Shown here: positions 1 through 7,505 of the stretch, in pieces | How the letters are laid out: each line of letters starts with the position of its first letter | How positions within the stretch are numbered: the first letter of the stretch is position 1 | NCBI GenBank assembly: GCA_018646605.1 | Contig: JABGUL010000010.1 | Coordinates: 1 to 46,093 of the forward strand | Origin: Flavobacteriaceae bacterium | GTDB lineage: Bacteria > Bacteroidota > Bacteroidia > Flavobacteriales > Flavobacteriaceae | Direction of reading: 5' to 3' | Length of the DNA stretch: 46,093 nt | Translations under genes and position numbers: made by a program | Notes under the pieces: model-generated | Databases searched by the model: none | Told to the model about the DNA's origin: nothing | The model's input: the letters and a program-made list of their open reading frames with translations, nothing else

Positions 1-317
1 TCAGAAAGAGCAGAAACTTCTTCAGAAGAAGCAACATCAGCAACAGCAGCTTCGATAGCTGTAATATCCGCTTGGATATCAGCAAGACCATCAGCAACAG
101 CTGTGTCAATTGTACTTCCTAGATTGCTTACTGTGGACGTTAGAGAACCAACAGTTCCTGCTAAGCTAGAAAGATCACTCTGAACCTGAGACAAACCAGC
201 TACTGTCGAAGCAAGTGCGCTAATTTGAGACTCAAGGTTAGTAAATTGATCGTCGTAATTTTGACATCCCACTACTAGTAGTGCACTTGCCAAAATACTA
301 AATAAACCTTTTTTCAT
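1..317 (-). CDS. Coiled-coil lipoprotein, C-terminus cut off by window edge
   Basis: Reading leftwards from ATG at 317-315 gives an open frame to the window edge, about 105 codons. It starts MKKGLFSILASALLVVGC, a lipoprotein signal peptide with lipobox cysteine at residue 18, so the protein is probably anchored in the outer membrane or periplasm. After the cysteine comes a low-complexity region rich in Ser, Ala, Leu, Val and Asp with heptad-like spacing (for example LASTVAGLSQVQSDL), as expected for a long coiled coil. I recognise the style from flavobacterial surface lipoproteins but cannot name a function. The remaining domains lie outside the window. The AT-rich leader 318-358 and a hairpin at 359-392 lie upstream. 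Confidence 0.8.
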   Translation of the reverse strand, partial: MKKGLFSILASALLVVGCQNYDDQFTNLESQISALASTVAGLSQVQSDLSSLAGTVGSLTSTVSNLGSTIDTAVADGLADIQADITAIEAAVADVASSEEVSALS

Positions 318-358
318 TTTGATAAAAAATTAAATTAAAATTAAAAATATTAAATGTT

Positions 359-392
359 TGTAAAGACGTGCTCATAGAACACGGCGTTTACA
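359..392. other. Inverted repeat upstream of the lipoprotein gene
   Basis: TGTAAA at 359-364 pairs with TTTACA at 387-392, and inside it CGTG pairs with CACG around a short loop. It lies about 40 bp upstream of the lipoprotein start codon on the minus strand. It could be an operator or a 5' UTR hairpin. There is no T-run, so it does not look like a terminator. Confidence 0.4.
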
Positions 393-545
393 GTTCATGA
401 ACAATTGCAAGTACCATGCCAAAGTTATTTTTTTGTTAAAAAAAGAGTGGATTTTACGTAAAAAAACGTTCATCAAGCGTGTGAACTTAGTAAATATAGG
501 GTTTTTAGCGCAAGAACTACCGAAAGTTTATTCACAATTTCACAT

Positions 546-581
546 AAAACACCCTGCTTTGGGAGGGAAAAACAGGGTTTT
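546..581. other. Terminator-like hairpin, orientation unclear
   Basis: AAAA plus CCCTG (546-549, 552-556) pair with CAGGG plus TTTT (573-581) across a 16-base loop, with a two-base bulge. There is no clear gene upstream on either strand. Stretch 393-545 is otherwise AT-rich with nothing recognisable; a 63-codon ORF there has no family features and I leave it out. Confidence 0.25.
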
Positions 582-611
582 AGAATGAAAAACCCCCTAA
601 ATAAGGACTTA

Positions 612-724
612 GGTTGGTTCCATACCGGCACACAATCTTTCCACGGGCTCGTAAGAAAACAAAAAGCATACCTGGGACACTCCTATATAATAAGGTAGGA
701 TGCCCCCCGGGTGAAAAGCGATTA
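612..724 (+). ncRNA. Possible structured RNA in the 318-764 intergenic region
   Basis: This part of the long intergenic gap is clearly less AT-rich than its surroundings. It contains a strong hairpin: CCTGGG at 671-676 pairs with CCCGGG at 706-711, followed inside by CA/TG and TCCTA/TAGGA (681-685 with 696-700) around a 10-base loop. No protein frame explains it. Bacteroidota encode 6S-type RNAs (Rfam 6S-Flavo) in such gaps, and that is the first model to test. I did not find a convincing closing stem by eye, so identity and strand are guesses. Confidence 0.25.
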
Positions 725-739
725 AGTCATCATAATTTA

Positions 740-747
740 TACCTTTG
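740..747 (+). promoter_or_regulatory. Bacteroidota -7 element for the M19 dipeptidase
   Basis: TACCTTTG matches TAnnTTTG exactly and lies 17 bases before the ATG at 765. No clear -33 TTG is seen at the right distance. The leader would be about 10 bases. Confidence 0.5.
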
Positions 748-764
748 AAAAAAACAAGAAAAAA

Positions 765-1952
765 ATGAAAACGATTTATGGAGTACTATTTGCCCTATTG
801 TTGATTCAATGTCAAGACACAAAGCAAGTCCCCGATGTTTCCTTACTTCAGAAAGCACAATTAATTCATTTAACAACAACAACGCTAGACACCCATGATG
901 ACATAAATGTCAAGAACTTTACAGACAGTCTAAACTACACTCAAAACTTAGACACCCAAGTAAACCTTCCCAAGATGCAGGCAGGTGCTTTGGATGTTGC
1001 TTGGTTTATTGTTTATACAGGCCAAGGGGAGCTGACCCCAGAGGGATATAAAAAGGCAGCAGAAAATGCCCAGGCCAAATTTGATGCCATACATCGGTTG
1101 GTCGAGGTATATGGGAAAAACAAAATTGCATTAGCAACAACCTCAAAAGAGGTAGATAGCCTTCGTAAAATAGGTAAAAAAGTGGCAATGATTGGGGTTG
1201 AAAATGCCTTTCCAATAGGTGAAAACATCGAGGAAGTAGCCCGCTATTATGCGATGGGGGCACGTTATATGTCTCTGGCGCACAATGGCCATAATCAGTT
1301 TTCGGATTCAAATACTGGGGAATTTGACAATACCGCCAAACACAATGGAATCAGTGAGCTCGGAAAGCAAATCATTGAAAAGATGAACTACTACGGGATC
1401 ATGGTAGACATTTCACACCCTTCAAAAGAAGCCATTCGCCAAACGATTGCCCATTCCAAAGCTCCGGTGATTGCTTCCCATTCTTCTGCTAGAGCGTTGA
1501 GCGACCACCCAAGAAATTTAGATGATGCGCAGTTGCAGTGGGTAAAAGATAGTGGCGGGGTCGTTCAAACCGTTGCCTTAGCTGCCTTTTTAAATAAAGA
1601 AAAAGCGGCCGCCCATAAAAAAGCCAAAGACTCCCTTCTAAAAGCAGACCCCAATGCCGACTTGGCCGCCCTAAAAGCAACCTACCCTCCCGTAAATGTT
1701 TCAGATTTTGTGGATCATATTGACTACATAAAGAACAAAATAGGAATAGACCATGTAGGGATTAGCTCCGACTTTGATGGGGGCGGCGGAATTGAAGGGT
1801 GGAAAGATGCCTCAGAAACGTTTAATGTAACCCTTGAACTTGTAAAGCGTGGGTATAGCGAAGAAGAAATTGCAAAAGTGTGGAGTGGAAATTTACTTCG
1901 TGTTTTAGACCGTGTGCAGGCAGTAGCTCAGGAACTACAAAACATCGAGTAG
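765..1952 (+). CDS. Membrane dipeptidase, peptidase family M19 (lipoprotein)
   Basis: 395 residues. The N-terminus MKTIYGVLFALLLIQC is a lipoprotein signal with Cys16, so the enzyme acts outside the inner membrane. Family M19 (renal dipeptidase type) uses two zinc ions to cleave dipeptides, often with a D-residue or dehydro-residue on the C side. The zinc-site landmarks are all present: H44 and D46 in DTHDDINV, the bridging Glu in IGVENAFPIG, His in VDISHPSKEA and VIASHSSARAL, and the late Asp in HVGISSDFDGGG. Length fits the family. It ends two bases from the convergent D-Ala-D-Ala carboxypeptidase gene, so two envelope enzymes acting on D-amino-acid peptides sit side by side. A good -7 box lies just upstream. 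Confidence 0.9.
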   Translation: MKTIYGVLFALLLIQCQDTKQVPDVSLLQKAQLIHLTTTTLDTHDDINVKNFTDSLNYTQNLDTQVNLPKMQAGALDVAWFIVYTGQGELTPEGYKKAAENAQAKFDAIHRLVEVYGKNKIALATTSKEVDSLRKIGKKVAMIGVENAFPIGENIEEVARYYAMGARYMSLAHNGHNQFSDSNTGEFDNTAKHNGISELGKQIIEKMNYYGIMVDISHPSKEAIRQTIAHSKAPVIASHSSARALSDHPRNLDDAQLQWVKDSGGVVQTVALAAFLNKEKAAAHKKAKDSLLKADPNADLAALKATYPPVNVSDFVDHIDYIKNKIGIDHVGISSDFDGGGGIEGWKDASETFNVTLELVKRGYSEEEIAKVWSGNLLRVLDRVQAVAQELQNIE

Positions 1953-1954
1953 CC

Positions 1955-3232
1955 CTAGCGAAGTTTTCTTTCAAACCATTCCAAAAGGGTTCCAATACCC
2001 TCGCGTACCTCTGCAGTATATGCTGTATGGTGGTTTACCATGATTGAAAACACGTAGGTTTTCCCCTTTGGATGGACCCAATACCCTGAGAGGTTGTGGT
2101 TGTGGCGTAAGGTTCCCGTTTTTGCATAAAGAGCCGTATTGGAGTATTTTTTTAATGTCCCTGAGGTTGCGCCTTTTGGGAAATACGATTCAATTGTTTG
2201 CCATCCCACGGTTTCGTAGATTTTTTGTAAAACACGAACTACGGTTCTGGGGGTGATCATATTGTACCGAGAAATCCCGGAGCCGTCTACCCACGCTATC
2301 GGGTCGGGAAGCCAGGGCTTCCATTGGTCCAGTAACAAAGCAATGGCTTTTTCTGGGGTCATTCCATTAAAGTTTTTTTGGGAAACCATAAGGAGTAGTG
2401 CCTCAGCAATTCCATTATCACTGTCTTGTAACAAGGCGCTATAAAGGGTCTCTTCCGCTGCGGTATATAAAAAATTCCATTGCGGCTCCGCGCTATTTCC
2501 ATCCGCCACATGAACCGGTTGCCCGATTTCATGCTCAAGTAATTTCACAAAAAGGGAATCGCTGGTGATAAAAGGGCGATACAATGTGTCTCCAGCCGTC
2601 CATGCAGCAGGGTTGAAGTGAAAAGTATTGCGATCATACGCTCTTTTAAACGCCTTTCCCAAGGAGTCTAAAATAGTTTTAGAGGCAAAAAAAGAAGGGC
2701 TCATTTTGAGTTCCTTAGCGTCTATTTGAGCCTGGAGGGTGTTTCCATAAATAGGAAATACACTGGTCTCGGCAGCATAATAATAGGAATAATCATCCCA
2801 TGCCCAACCGCTCCCATGTGGCTTGGGGGAATCTTTATTTACATGATAGTTCCACAATCCCTTTTGATTAAAAAAAGCGTCTAGAATAGTATCCTTGTAA
2901 AAAGGGTGAAACAATAAGGGGTAGCCCGTACTCTTGAAGTGAATGATGCTGTCCTTTTCTTTGAAATAAGAAACTGCAGGAAGCTCCTTAAACTGTTGGC
3001 TAGCGCCCAAAAAAGTAAGTAGCTTGGTGTTGGAGGCGGGCGTCATATAGTGTGCCGCCTGATATTGTGCCATAGGCGTTGCCCCTTCCAAAGGGGAGAT
3101 GCTAATGGCTACATGGGCCTTTTGAAAGGCCTCAATTTTTTGCACCTGCCGCCCCACACGCTTTTCCGAAAGGCGCTGGCTCCAAAGGGAAGAAACACAA
3201 ACAAAAAGAAAGATGAATAATCGCTCCCGCAT
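1955..3232 (-). CDS. dacB: D-alanyl-D-alanine carboxypeptidase/endopeptidase, PBP4 type (S13)
   Basis: 425 residues with a cleavable signal peptide (MRERLFIFLFVCVSSLWSQ). The three penicillin-binding motifs are in the expected order: SxxK as S67-N-T-K70, SxN as S271-D-N273 within LLQDSDNGIAEALL, and KTG at 371-373 in YAKTGTL. The segment VDGSGISRYN is also typical of family S13. Members trim or cleave peptidoglycan stem peptides in the periplasm. The region between SxxK and SxN carries the large insertion usual for PBP4. The gene follows the TonB receptor on the same strand but with a 188 bp gap, so it is probably a separate unit. The symbol is by family and orthology was not tested. Confidence 0.88.
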   Translation of the reverse strand: MRERLFIFLFVCVSSLWSQRLSEKRVGRQVQKIEAFQKAHVAISISPLEGATPMAQYQAAHYMTPASNTKLLTFLGASQQFKELPAVSYFKEKDSIIHFKSTGYPLLFHPFYKDTILDAFFNQKGLWNYHVNKDSPKPHGSGWAWDDYSYYYAAETSVFPIYGNTLQAQIDAKELKMSPSFFASKTILDSLGKAFKRAYDRNTFHFNPAAWTAGDTLYRPFITSDSLFVKLLEHEIGQPVHVADGNSAEPQWNFLYTAAEETLYSALLQDSDNGIAEALLLMVSQKNFNGMTPEKAIALLLDQWKPWLPDPIAWVDGSGISRYNMITPRTVVRVLQKIYETVGWQTIESYFPKGATSGTLKKYSNTALYAKTGTLRHNHNLSGYWVHPKGKTYVFSIMVNHHTAYTAEVREGIGTLLEWFERKLR

Positions 3233-3398
3233 CCCGTAAAGATATTAAAAAGAGTTCTACTCAATTTCATATTATAGAAAGCACCTTGATTACCTAAATT
3301 GGTTGTGATCCCAATCGGGATTCCTACGCAGACACCTTTATGGAAGGCGTCATGCAAATCGTAAGGTAAGCGGGCAATCGCCACTGTTAAAGATAATT

Positions 3399-3414
3399 CC
3401 CTCTTTTTAGAGGG
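3399..3414 (-). terminator. Hairpin just after the TonB receptor stop codon
   Basis: CCCTCT (3399-3404) pairs with AGAGGG (3409-3414) around a TTTT loop, 7 bases beyond the receptor stop codon. The following T-run on the minus strand is weak, so termination may be inefficient. The rest of 3233-3420 holds a small inverted repeat (ATCCC/GGGAT, 3308-3321) and no supported gene. Confidence 0.4.
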
Positions 3415-3420
3415 GAGTTT

Positions 3421-5457
3421 TTAAAACCCGAAGGAAAGTCCCCCAAAGAAATTTCTCCCAGGCGCAGGCTCATAGTGTCTCCCCCCAAAAGCGTTTAGGC
3501 GGATGTTGTCAAAATAAAAAGTGTTGAAAAGGTTATGAACCCCACCAAAAACAGCAACCTCTCCCCAGGCAAAGGAAATGCCTTTACGTGCCTGTAAACG
3601 CACCCGTTGATAGGCGTCTACGGCAGCAGTATTGGAATCATTGGCATAAAATTTTCCTATATGCTCCCCTGTCAGCTGAAAGCGCCATTGGGATGAAGTA
3701 GTGTATTCCACTTGAATAAAGGCTTGAGAATTAGGAATTCCTGGGAGCCTTTTCCCCTCCATTTCAGAAGTTGTATCTGCCCCTGCAAAAAGATAAGCCG
3801 CTTGTGTCAAGCTCGCCTGCAGCTTCCATTGGTCCCAGCGGGTCTCCCCAAAAAGCTCAAGGCCGTAGCGCTCAGTAGCGCCAGTGTTACGATAAAAAGA
3901 ACGCCCTGGAAAAGCCTCCAGCTCATACGGTAAAATTTCATTGGAACTTTTTATGTAAAAAAAGCTAGCCTCCAGTCGGGTATGTTCCCCCAATGTCTTC
4001 CATCCTGCTTCATAGTTGATTGCACGTGACGGATCCAGGCTTAAATTAAGCCCTTCTTCCCCTGAGGGATTTGCAGAAAGCTCAGACAAAGCAGGCGTTT
4101 CGTAACTGGTAGAAAAATTAAAAAAGATGCGTTGCTGCGGGGCTAGGGAATAACTAAGCCCTACACTTGGGTTTAAAACGGTGTAGATTTGATTTTCAAT
4201 AACAGTGTCCGCACCCACGTTTTGGCGATCAAAACGCAAACTTGTTCTGAGCAGCCATTTTTTTGATTGTACCTCATCCAAAATATAAAGCCCAAAACTA
4301 CCAAAGCGTTCCTCTTGAGAAAATACATTAGCTCCCTGGGTTCCATTTTGATTTAAAAACCGATCCCGTTGGTCTCGCTGAAGTGCCGTCTCTGTCCCTA
4401 TTTGCCAGCGATGCAAGAGGTCTTCATTTTCTTCGGTATAAGTCAAACGGCTACCCAAGCCGTAATAATTTCGGTATAGATCAACAATTCCCCCATTTTC
4501 AAAAGGGAGTTTTCCGTAAAAATCACGAAGCGAGTAAAATGCGTAGGTGTCCAATTTCCATTGGGTTCGCCAGTTTTGAAGCCAGCTTAAGCCTACTTTA
4601 AATTGATTTACTTTTTCAAACGTGTCAAAGGCCACGTTGCGCTGTCGCGCTTGGTTTCTGTCGGCCATCACCTCATCCATTGTAAGTCCACCCGCATCTT
4701 CTGCACGAGGGCTTTGGGTATAATTGAGCTGGGCTTGAAGTAGTGATTTAGAACTCAATTTATGCTTTATTTTGGCATTAAAAACGTTTTGTTCCAACCC
4801 ACTAAAAGTACGATACCCGTTGGTTTGTGTTCTGTTAAAATAAAATAAAGAGGTGGTTTTTGAGGAATTTAAAGATGCACTGAGCTTATAAGATTGCAAT
4901 CCAAAAGCACCCAGTGTAGATCTAAAACGCACCGACTCTCCTTCCAAACGGTCTACTGTATTTAAAGAAAGAACCCCCCCAGAAGCATTTCCATACAAAC
5001 TTGCCGAAGGTCCGCGCAGAACTTCAATGTTTTGAAGCAAACCTAGGGGTAGATTATCCAATTGCCCCTGACCATCAGGCGTGGTCTCTGGTATCCCATC
5101 TACAATTATTTTTATCCCCCGAATTCCAAAAGCAGCACGTGCCCCAAAACCACGTATGGAGATGCGTAAATCTTGAGCGTAGTTATTCGCGTTTAAAGAA
5201 AAAAGCCCCGGTACAGCACCCAAATATTCCTGTAACGAAAGTTGCTGATGCAACGCCTGTACATCCTTCAGGTTAATAACACTTAATGAAAATGGAAGAA
5301 CACTTCTGGGCGTGTCAAATTTTGAAGCACTCAAGGAAACTTCTTCCAGGGTAATTGTACTGGTTTGGCTTGTGTTTTGTGCACGTATGTTTTCAATTGA
5401 TAAAAAAAGCAATCCATAAAAAACAAAACCACAAATTCGTCTCACAACAACTCTCAT
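3421..5457 (-). CDS. TonB-dependent outer-membrane receptor
   Basis: 678 residues. A signal peptide is followed by a TonB-box-like stretch (ITLEEVSLSASKFD, about residues 35-48) and a plug domain. Plug landmarks are VPGLFSLNANNYAQDLRISIRGFGARAAFG, then IKIIVDGIPETTPDGQGQLDNLP and IEVLRGPSASLYGNASGG. The rest is a beta-barrel of alternating aromatic strands ending in GGLSFGF, with a C-terminal Phe suited to BAM insertion. There is no N-terminal carboxypeptidase-like domain and no SusD partner, so this is a classical siderophore or vitamin type receptor rather than a SusC. The substrate cannot be read from the sequence. An AGGAG-like ribosome site lies just before the ATG. The promoter overlaps the divergent one serving the pirin operon. 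Confidence 0.88.
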   Translation of the reverse strand: MRVVVRRICGFVFYGLLFLSIENIRAQNTSQTSTITLEEVSLSASKFDTPRSVLPFSLSVINLKDVQALHQQLSLQEYLGAVPGLFSLNANNYAQDLRISIRGFGARAAFGIRGIKIIVDGIPETTPDGQGQLDNLPLGLLQNIEVLRGPSASLYGNASGGVLSLNTVDRLEGESVRFRSTLGAFGLQSYKLSASLNSSKTTSLFYFNRTQTNGYRTFSGLEQNVFNAKIKHKLSSKSLLQAQLNYTQSPRAEDAGGLTMDEVMADRNQARQRNVAFDTFEKVNQFKVGLSWLQNWRTQWKLDTYAFYSLRDFYGKLPFENGGIVDLYRNYYGLGSRLTYTEENEDLLHRWQIGTETALQRDQRDRFLNQNGTQGANVFSQEERFGSFGLYILDEVQSKKWLLRTSLRFDRQNVGADTVIENQIYTVLNPSVGLSYSLAPQQRIFFNFSTSYETPALSELSANPSGEEGLNLSLDPSRAINYEAGWKTLGEHTRLEASFFYIKSSNEILPYELEAFPGRSFYRNTGATERYGLELFGETRWDQWKLQASLTQAAYLFAGADTTSEMEGKRLPGIPNSQAFIQVEYTTSSQWRFQLTGEHIGKFYANDSNTAAVDAYQRVRLQARKGISFAWGEVAVFGGVHNLFNTFYFDNIRLNAFGGRHYEPAPGRNFFGGLSFGF

Positions 5458-5473
5458 CCTAACTCCTATTTTT

Positions 5474-5481
5474 TAAATTTG
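5474..5481 (+). promoter_or_regulatory. -7 element for the small membrane protein and pirin genes
   Basis: TAAATTTG matches TAnnTTTG exactly, 17 bases before the ATG at 5499. No strong -33 was found. It is separated by only two bases from the -7 box of the opposing receptor promoter. Confidence 0.5.
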
Positions 5482-5483
5482 CA

Positions 5484-5491
5484 CAAAGATA
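5484..5491 (-). promoter_or_regulatory. -7 element for the TonB receptor
   Basis: Read on the minus strand this is TATCTTTG, an exact TAnnTTTG match, 26 bases before the receptor ATG. It interleaves with the plus-strand promoter at 5474-5481, so RNA polymerase should not be able to occupy both at once. Confidence 0.5.
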
Positions 5492-5498
5492 CTCATTT

Positions 5499-5753
5499 AT
5501 GTACCTCTCCGATTCTGAAGAAATTGTTGCTTTTATTGTTGCTATTGCAATCGTAATTGGTTTTGTAGCAAGTACGTATATGGAAATTAAAAACACCATT
5601 GCTGAAGAAAAAGCGAAAGTGGCTGAAAAGTTGGAAAATGAAGAGAAAATCAAAACACTGATTACTTATTTTGACACCAAAAAAAAACTTATTGATACCG
5701 TAGTTCAAGCAAATAAAAAAAAGGCCGCTGAAATAAATAAACCTAACAAATGA
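5499..5753 (+). CDS. Small single-pass membrane protein, unknown function
   Basis: 84 residues. A short N-terminus (MYLSDSEE) leads into one transmembrane helix (about residues 9-26, IVAFIVAIAIVIGFVAS). The rest is a charged helical tail rich in Lys and Glu that looks like a cytoplasmic coiled coil. The stop codon overlaps the start of the pirin gene (ATGA), which, with the -7 box upstream, is the main reason to believe the gene is real. I do not recognise the family. The two genes are probably translated together. Confidence 0.6.
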   Translation: MYLSDSEEIVAFIVAIAIVIGFVASTYMEIKNTIAEEKAKVAEKLENEEKIKTLITYFDTKKKLIDTVVQANKKKAAEINKPNK

Positions 5754-6460
5754 AAAAGACCCTACATACTTCAGAAACTCGCGGAGCAGCAAATCATGGA
5801 TGGCTCCAGGCAAAACACTCCTTTAGTTTTGCTAATTATTACAATCCCGAACGGATTCAATTTGGCGCCCTTCGGGTATTAAACGATGATATTATAGCAC
5901 CAGGAATGGGTTTCGGTACACATCCTCACAACAACATGGAAATTATTACCATTCCCCTGGAAGGTGCCTTGGAACATAAAGACAGTATGGATAATATTGG
6001 GGTGATTGAAGCCGATGAAATTCAAGTGATGAGCGCGGGCACTGGAGTGTATCACAGTGAGTACAACAAAAATAAAGATCAGCAGGTCAACTTATTACAA
6101 CTTTGGGTGATGCCCAACAAAAAAAATGTAACCCCCAGATATGATCAAAAAAGCATCAAAGAACTTAAAAAAACCAATGCCCTTTACCCAGTAGTTACCC
6201 CAGAGTCCAATGGAGATGCCCTTTGGATTCATCAAGATGCTTGGTTTCATTTAGGTGACTTTAATCAAAAAACCGAAGTGAATTATACCCTTCACAAAGA
6301 AGGAAACGGCGTCTATGCATTCCTGATTGAAGGAGGTGCTGAAATAGCAGGAGAAACCCTCAACAAAAGAGATGCAATAGGCCTTTGGGAGACGAATACC
6401 TTTTCCCTTACTGCCCAAGAAAATACACGAATTTTACTCATAGAAGTACCCATGAATTAA
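5750..6460 (+). CDS. Pirin family protein (bicupin, YhhW-like)
   Basis: 236 residues, cytoplasmic. The N-terminal cupin has the metal site of pirins: GFGTHPHNNMEIITIPLEG followed by EHKDSMDN, with two His and a Glu spaced as in iron-binding family members, and a later His in GTGVYHSEYN. The second cupin half (NGVYAFLIEGGAEIAG) is shorter and lacks an obvious metal site. Bacterial homologues include quercetin 2,3-dioxygenases and redox-sensing regulators, and the substrate here is unknown. It overlaps the preceding membrane-protein gene by 4 bases and is followed after 12 bases by a 46-codon ORF, so a three-gene operon is likely. Confidence 0.87.
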   Translation: MKKTLHTSETRGAANHGWLQAKHSFSFANYYNPERIQFGALRVLNDDIIAPGMGFGTHPHNNMEIITIPLEGALEHKDSMDNIGVIEADEIQVMSAGTGVYHSEYNKNKDQQVNLLQLWVMPNKKNVTPRYDQKSIKELKKTNALYPVVTPESNGDALWIHQDAWFHLGDFNQKTEVNYTLHKEGNGVYAFLIEGGAEIAGETLNKRDAIGLWETNTFSLTAQENTRILLIEVPMN

Positions 6461-6472
6461 CTCTAAAAAAAT

Positions 6473-6613
6473 ATGAATGAACCCTCTGCAAATGAAGTTT
6501 TAACTTTATTAGAAAATAAAATTAATACTGGTCAATACAACGATAGTGTACACAAAATAAAGCTCATGACTGCCCGAGATGTGCTCAAAGAAATTTTAGC
6601 CTCTGGGACGTAA
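6473..6613 (+). CDS. Small hypothetical protein, 46 residues
   Basis: An ATG frame encodes 46 residues beginning MNEPSANEVLTLLENKINTG and ending TARDVLKEILASGT. The composition is that of a normal soluble helical protein (Leu, Glu, Lys and Asn mixed, no low complexity). It fits exactly between the pirin stop (12 bases before) and the end of the convergent GH16 gene (3 bases after), as expected of a real gene in such compact DNA. No family is recognised. Confidence is limited by size alone. Confidence 0.5.
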   Translation: MNEPSANEVLTLLENKINTGQYNDSVHKIKLMTARDVLKEILASGT

Positions 6614-6616
6614 CCC

Positions 6617-7441
6617 CTACTGATAAACTCTTACATAATCAATTAAGTATTCCTTTGGAAATTGAACCGAGCTCGCCACTGGACCTCCGAAATTTCCACC
6701 AATTGCCAAATTGATTAATAAAAAGAACGGCTTGTTAAAGGGCCATGTTTCTGCTGTTTGAGTTTGAGCTGCATATCGATATACCCGGCTCTCATCCAAA
6801 TAAAAATCGATGTAATTTTCAGTCCAATCTATTGCAAAGACATGGAAATCATCTTCAATATTAGGAACGGGCGTAATTTGGGTATTGACGGTATTCCCAT
6901 AGCTACTTCGTGTATGTACAGAGGTGAAAATTTGACCTGGGTTTTTACCAACATATTCCATGATGTCAATCTCCCCACAATCAGGCCATGAATTGGTGTC
7001 AATATCACCGCCTAATGCCCAAAATGCTGGCCATAGACCTGCACCTGATGGTACTTTTACGCGTGTTTCTATCTTTCCGTATGTAAATTCTTGCTTCCCC
7101 TTGGTTAAAATTCGAGTTGAAGTGTATTCATTTTCGTTTTTTGCAGAAATAATTAACATCCCATCCTCTAGACGATGGTTACTGTCTGTGTACGATTGAA
7201 GTTCATTGTTCCCCCAGCCACATAAATTAGGACACCCATCACCTAATTCAAAACTCCAATTGTTCAAATCTAACGTTGTTCCGTCAAATTCATCTGACCA
7301 AACTAAAACCCTGTCATCTTCCTCAACCTCAGGAATTATTTCAGCAACAATATCATTATCATCTTCTTGTTTGACGGTTAAATCCGATTGACAAGAAAAT
7401 AGTAAAAGGGGCGTTAAAAAAATAAAAAGTAAATGCTTCAT
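6617..7441 (-). CDS. Glycoside hydrolase family 16 lipoprotein (laminarinase type)
   Basis: 274 residues with a lipoprotein signal (MKHLLFIFLTPLLLFSC, Cys17) and a short acidic linker before the catalytic domain at about residues 46-274. The GH16 signature GEIDIMEYVG is present, with E157 as nucleophile, D159 and E162 as acid/base. LVWSDEFDGTTLDLNNW and SGAGLWPAFWALGG are typical of beta-1,3-glucanases (laminarinases). The expected reaction is endo-hydrolysis of beta-1,3-glucan such as algal laminarin at the cell surface. No SusC/SusD pair or second glucanase is nearby, so it is not in a classical PUL. Its promoter is at 7461-7468. Confidence 0.9.
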   Translation of the reverse strand: MKHLLFIFLTPLLLFSCQSDLTVKQEDDNDIVAEIIPEVEEDDRVLVWSDEFDGTTLDLNNWSFELGDGCPNLCGWGNNELQSYTDSNHRLEDGMLIISAKNENEYTSTRILTKGKQEFTYGKIETRVKVPSGAGLWPAFWALGGDIDTNSWPDCGEIDIMEYVGKNPGQIFTSVHTRSSYGNTVNTQITPVPNIEDDFHVFAIDWTENYIDFYLDESRVYRYAAQTQTAETWPFNKPFFLLINLAIGGNFGGPVASSVQFPKEYLIDYVRVYQ

Positions 7442-7460
7442 GTTTAAAATATCTAGTCCG

Positions 7461-7468
7461 CAAAGATA
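7461..7468 (-). promoter_or_regulatory. -7 element for the GH16 gene
   Basis: On the minus strand the bases read TATCTTTG, an exact TAnnTTTG match, 19 bases before the ATG at 7441. A near-match for the opposite direction (TATCTTTA, 7479-7486) lies before the nucleoside transporter gene. Confidence 0.45.
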
Positions 7469-7505
7469 ATCGATTTGTTATCTTTAGCATTACAATAAAT
7501 TATAG

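Noticed and set aside
397-588. 63-codon plus-strand ORF in the first intergenic region
   Set aside because: Lys-rich random-looking product, no promoter or family features, and its end contains a hairpin; chance frame in AT-rich DNA.
3109-3384. 91-codon minus-strand ORF overlapping the start of dacB
   Set aside because: About half lies inside the dacB coding region in another frame, and the rest has no domain-like features.
3421-5457. SusC-like receptor of a polysaccharide utilisation locus
   Set aside because: 678 residues is short for SusC, there is no carboxypeptidase-like N-terminal domain and no SusD gene beside it.
5493-5813. Minus-strand ORF of 106 codons opposite the small membrane protein and pirin start
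   Set aside because: Phe/Ser/Asn-rich shadow of the Lys/Glu-rich frame on the plus strand. The plus frame has a promoter and an ATGA overlap with pirin.
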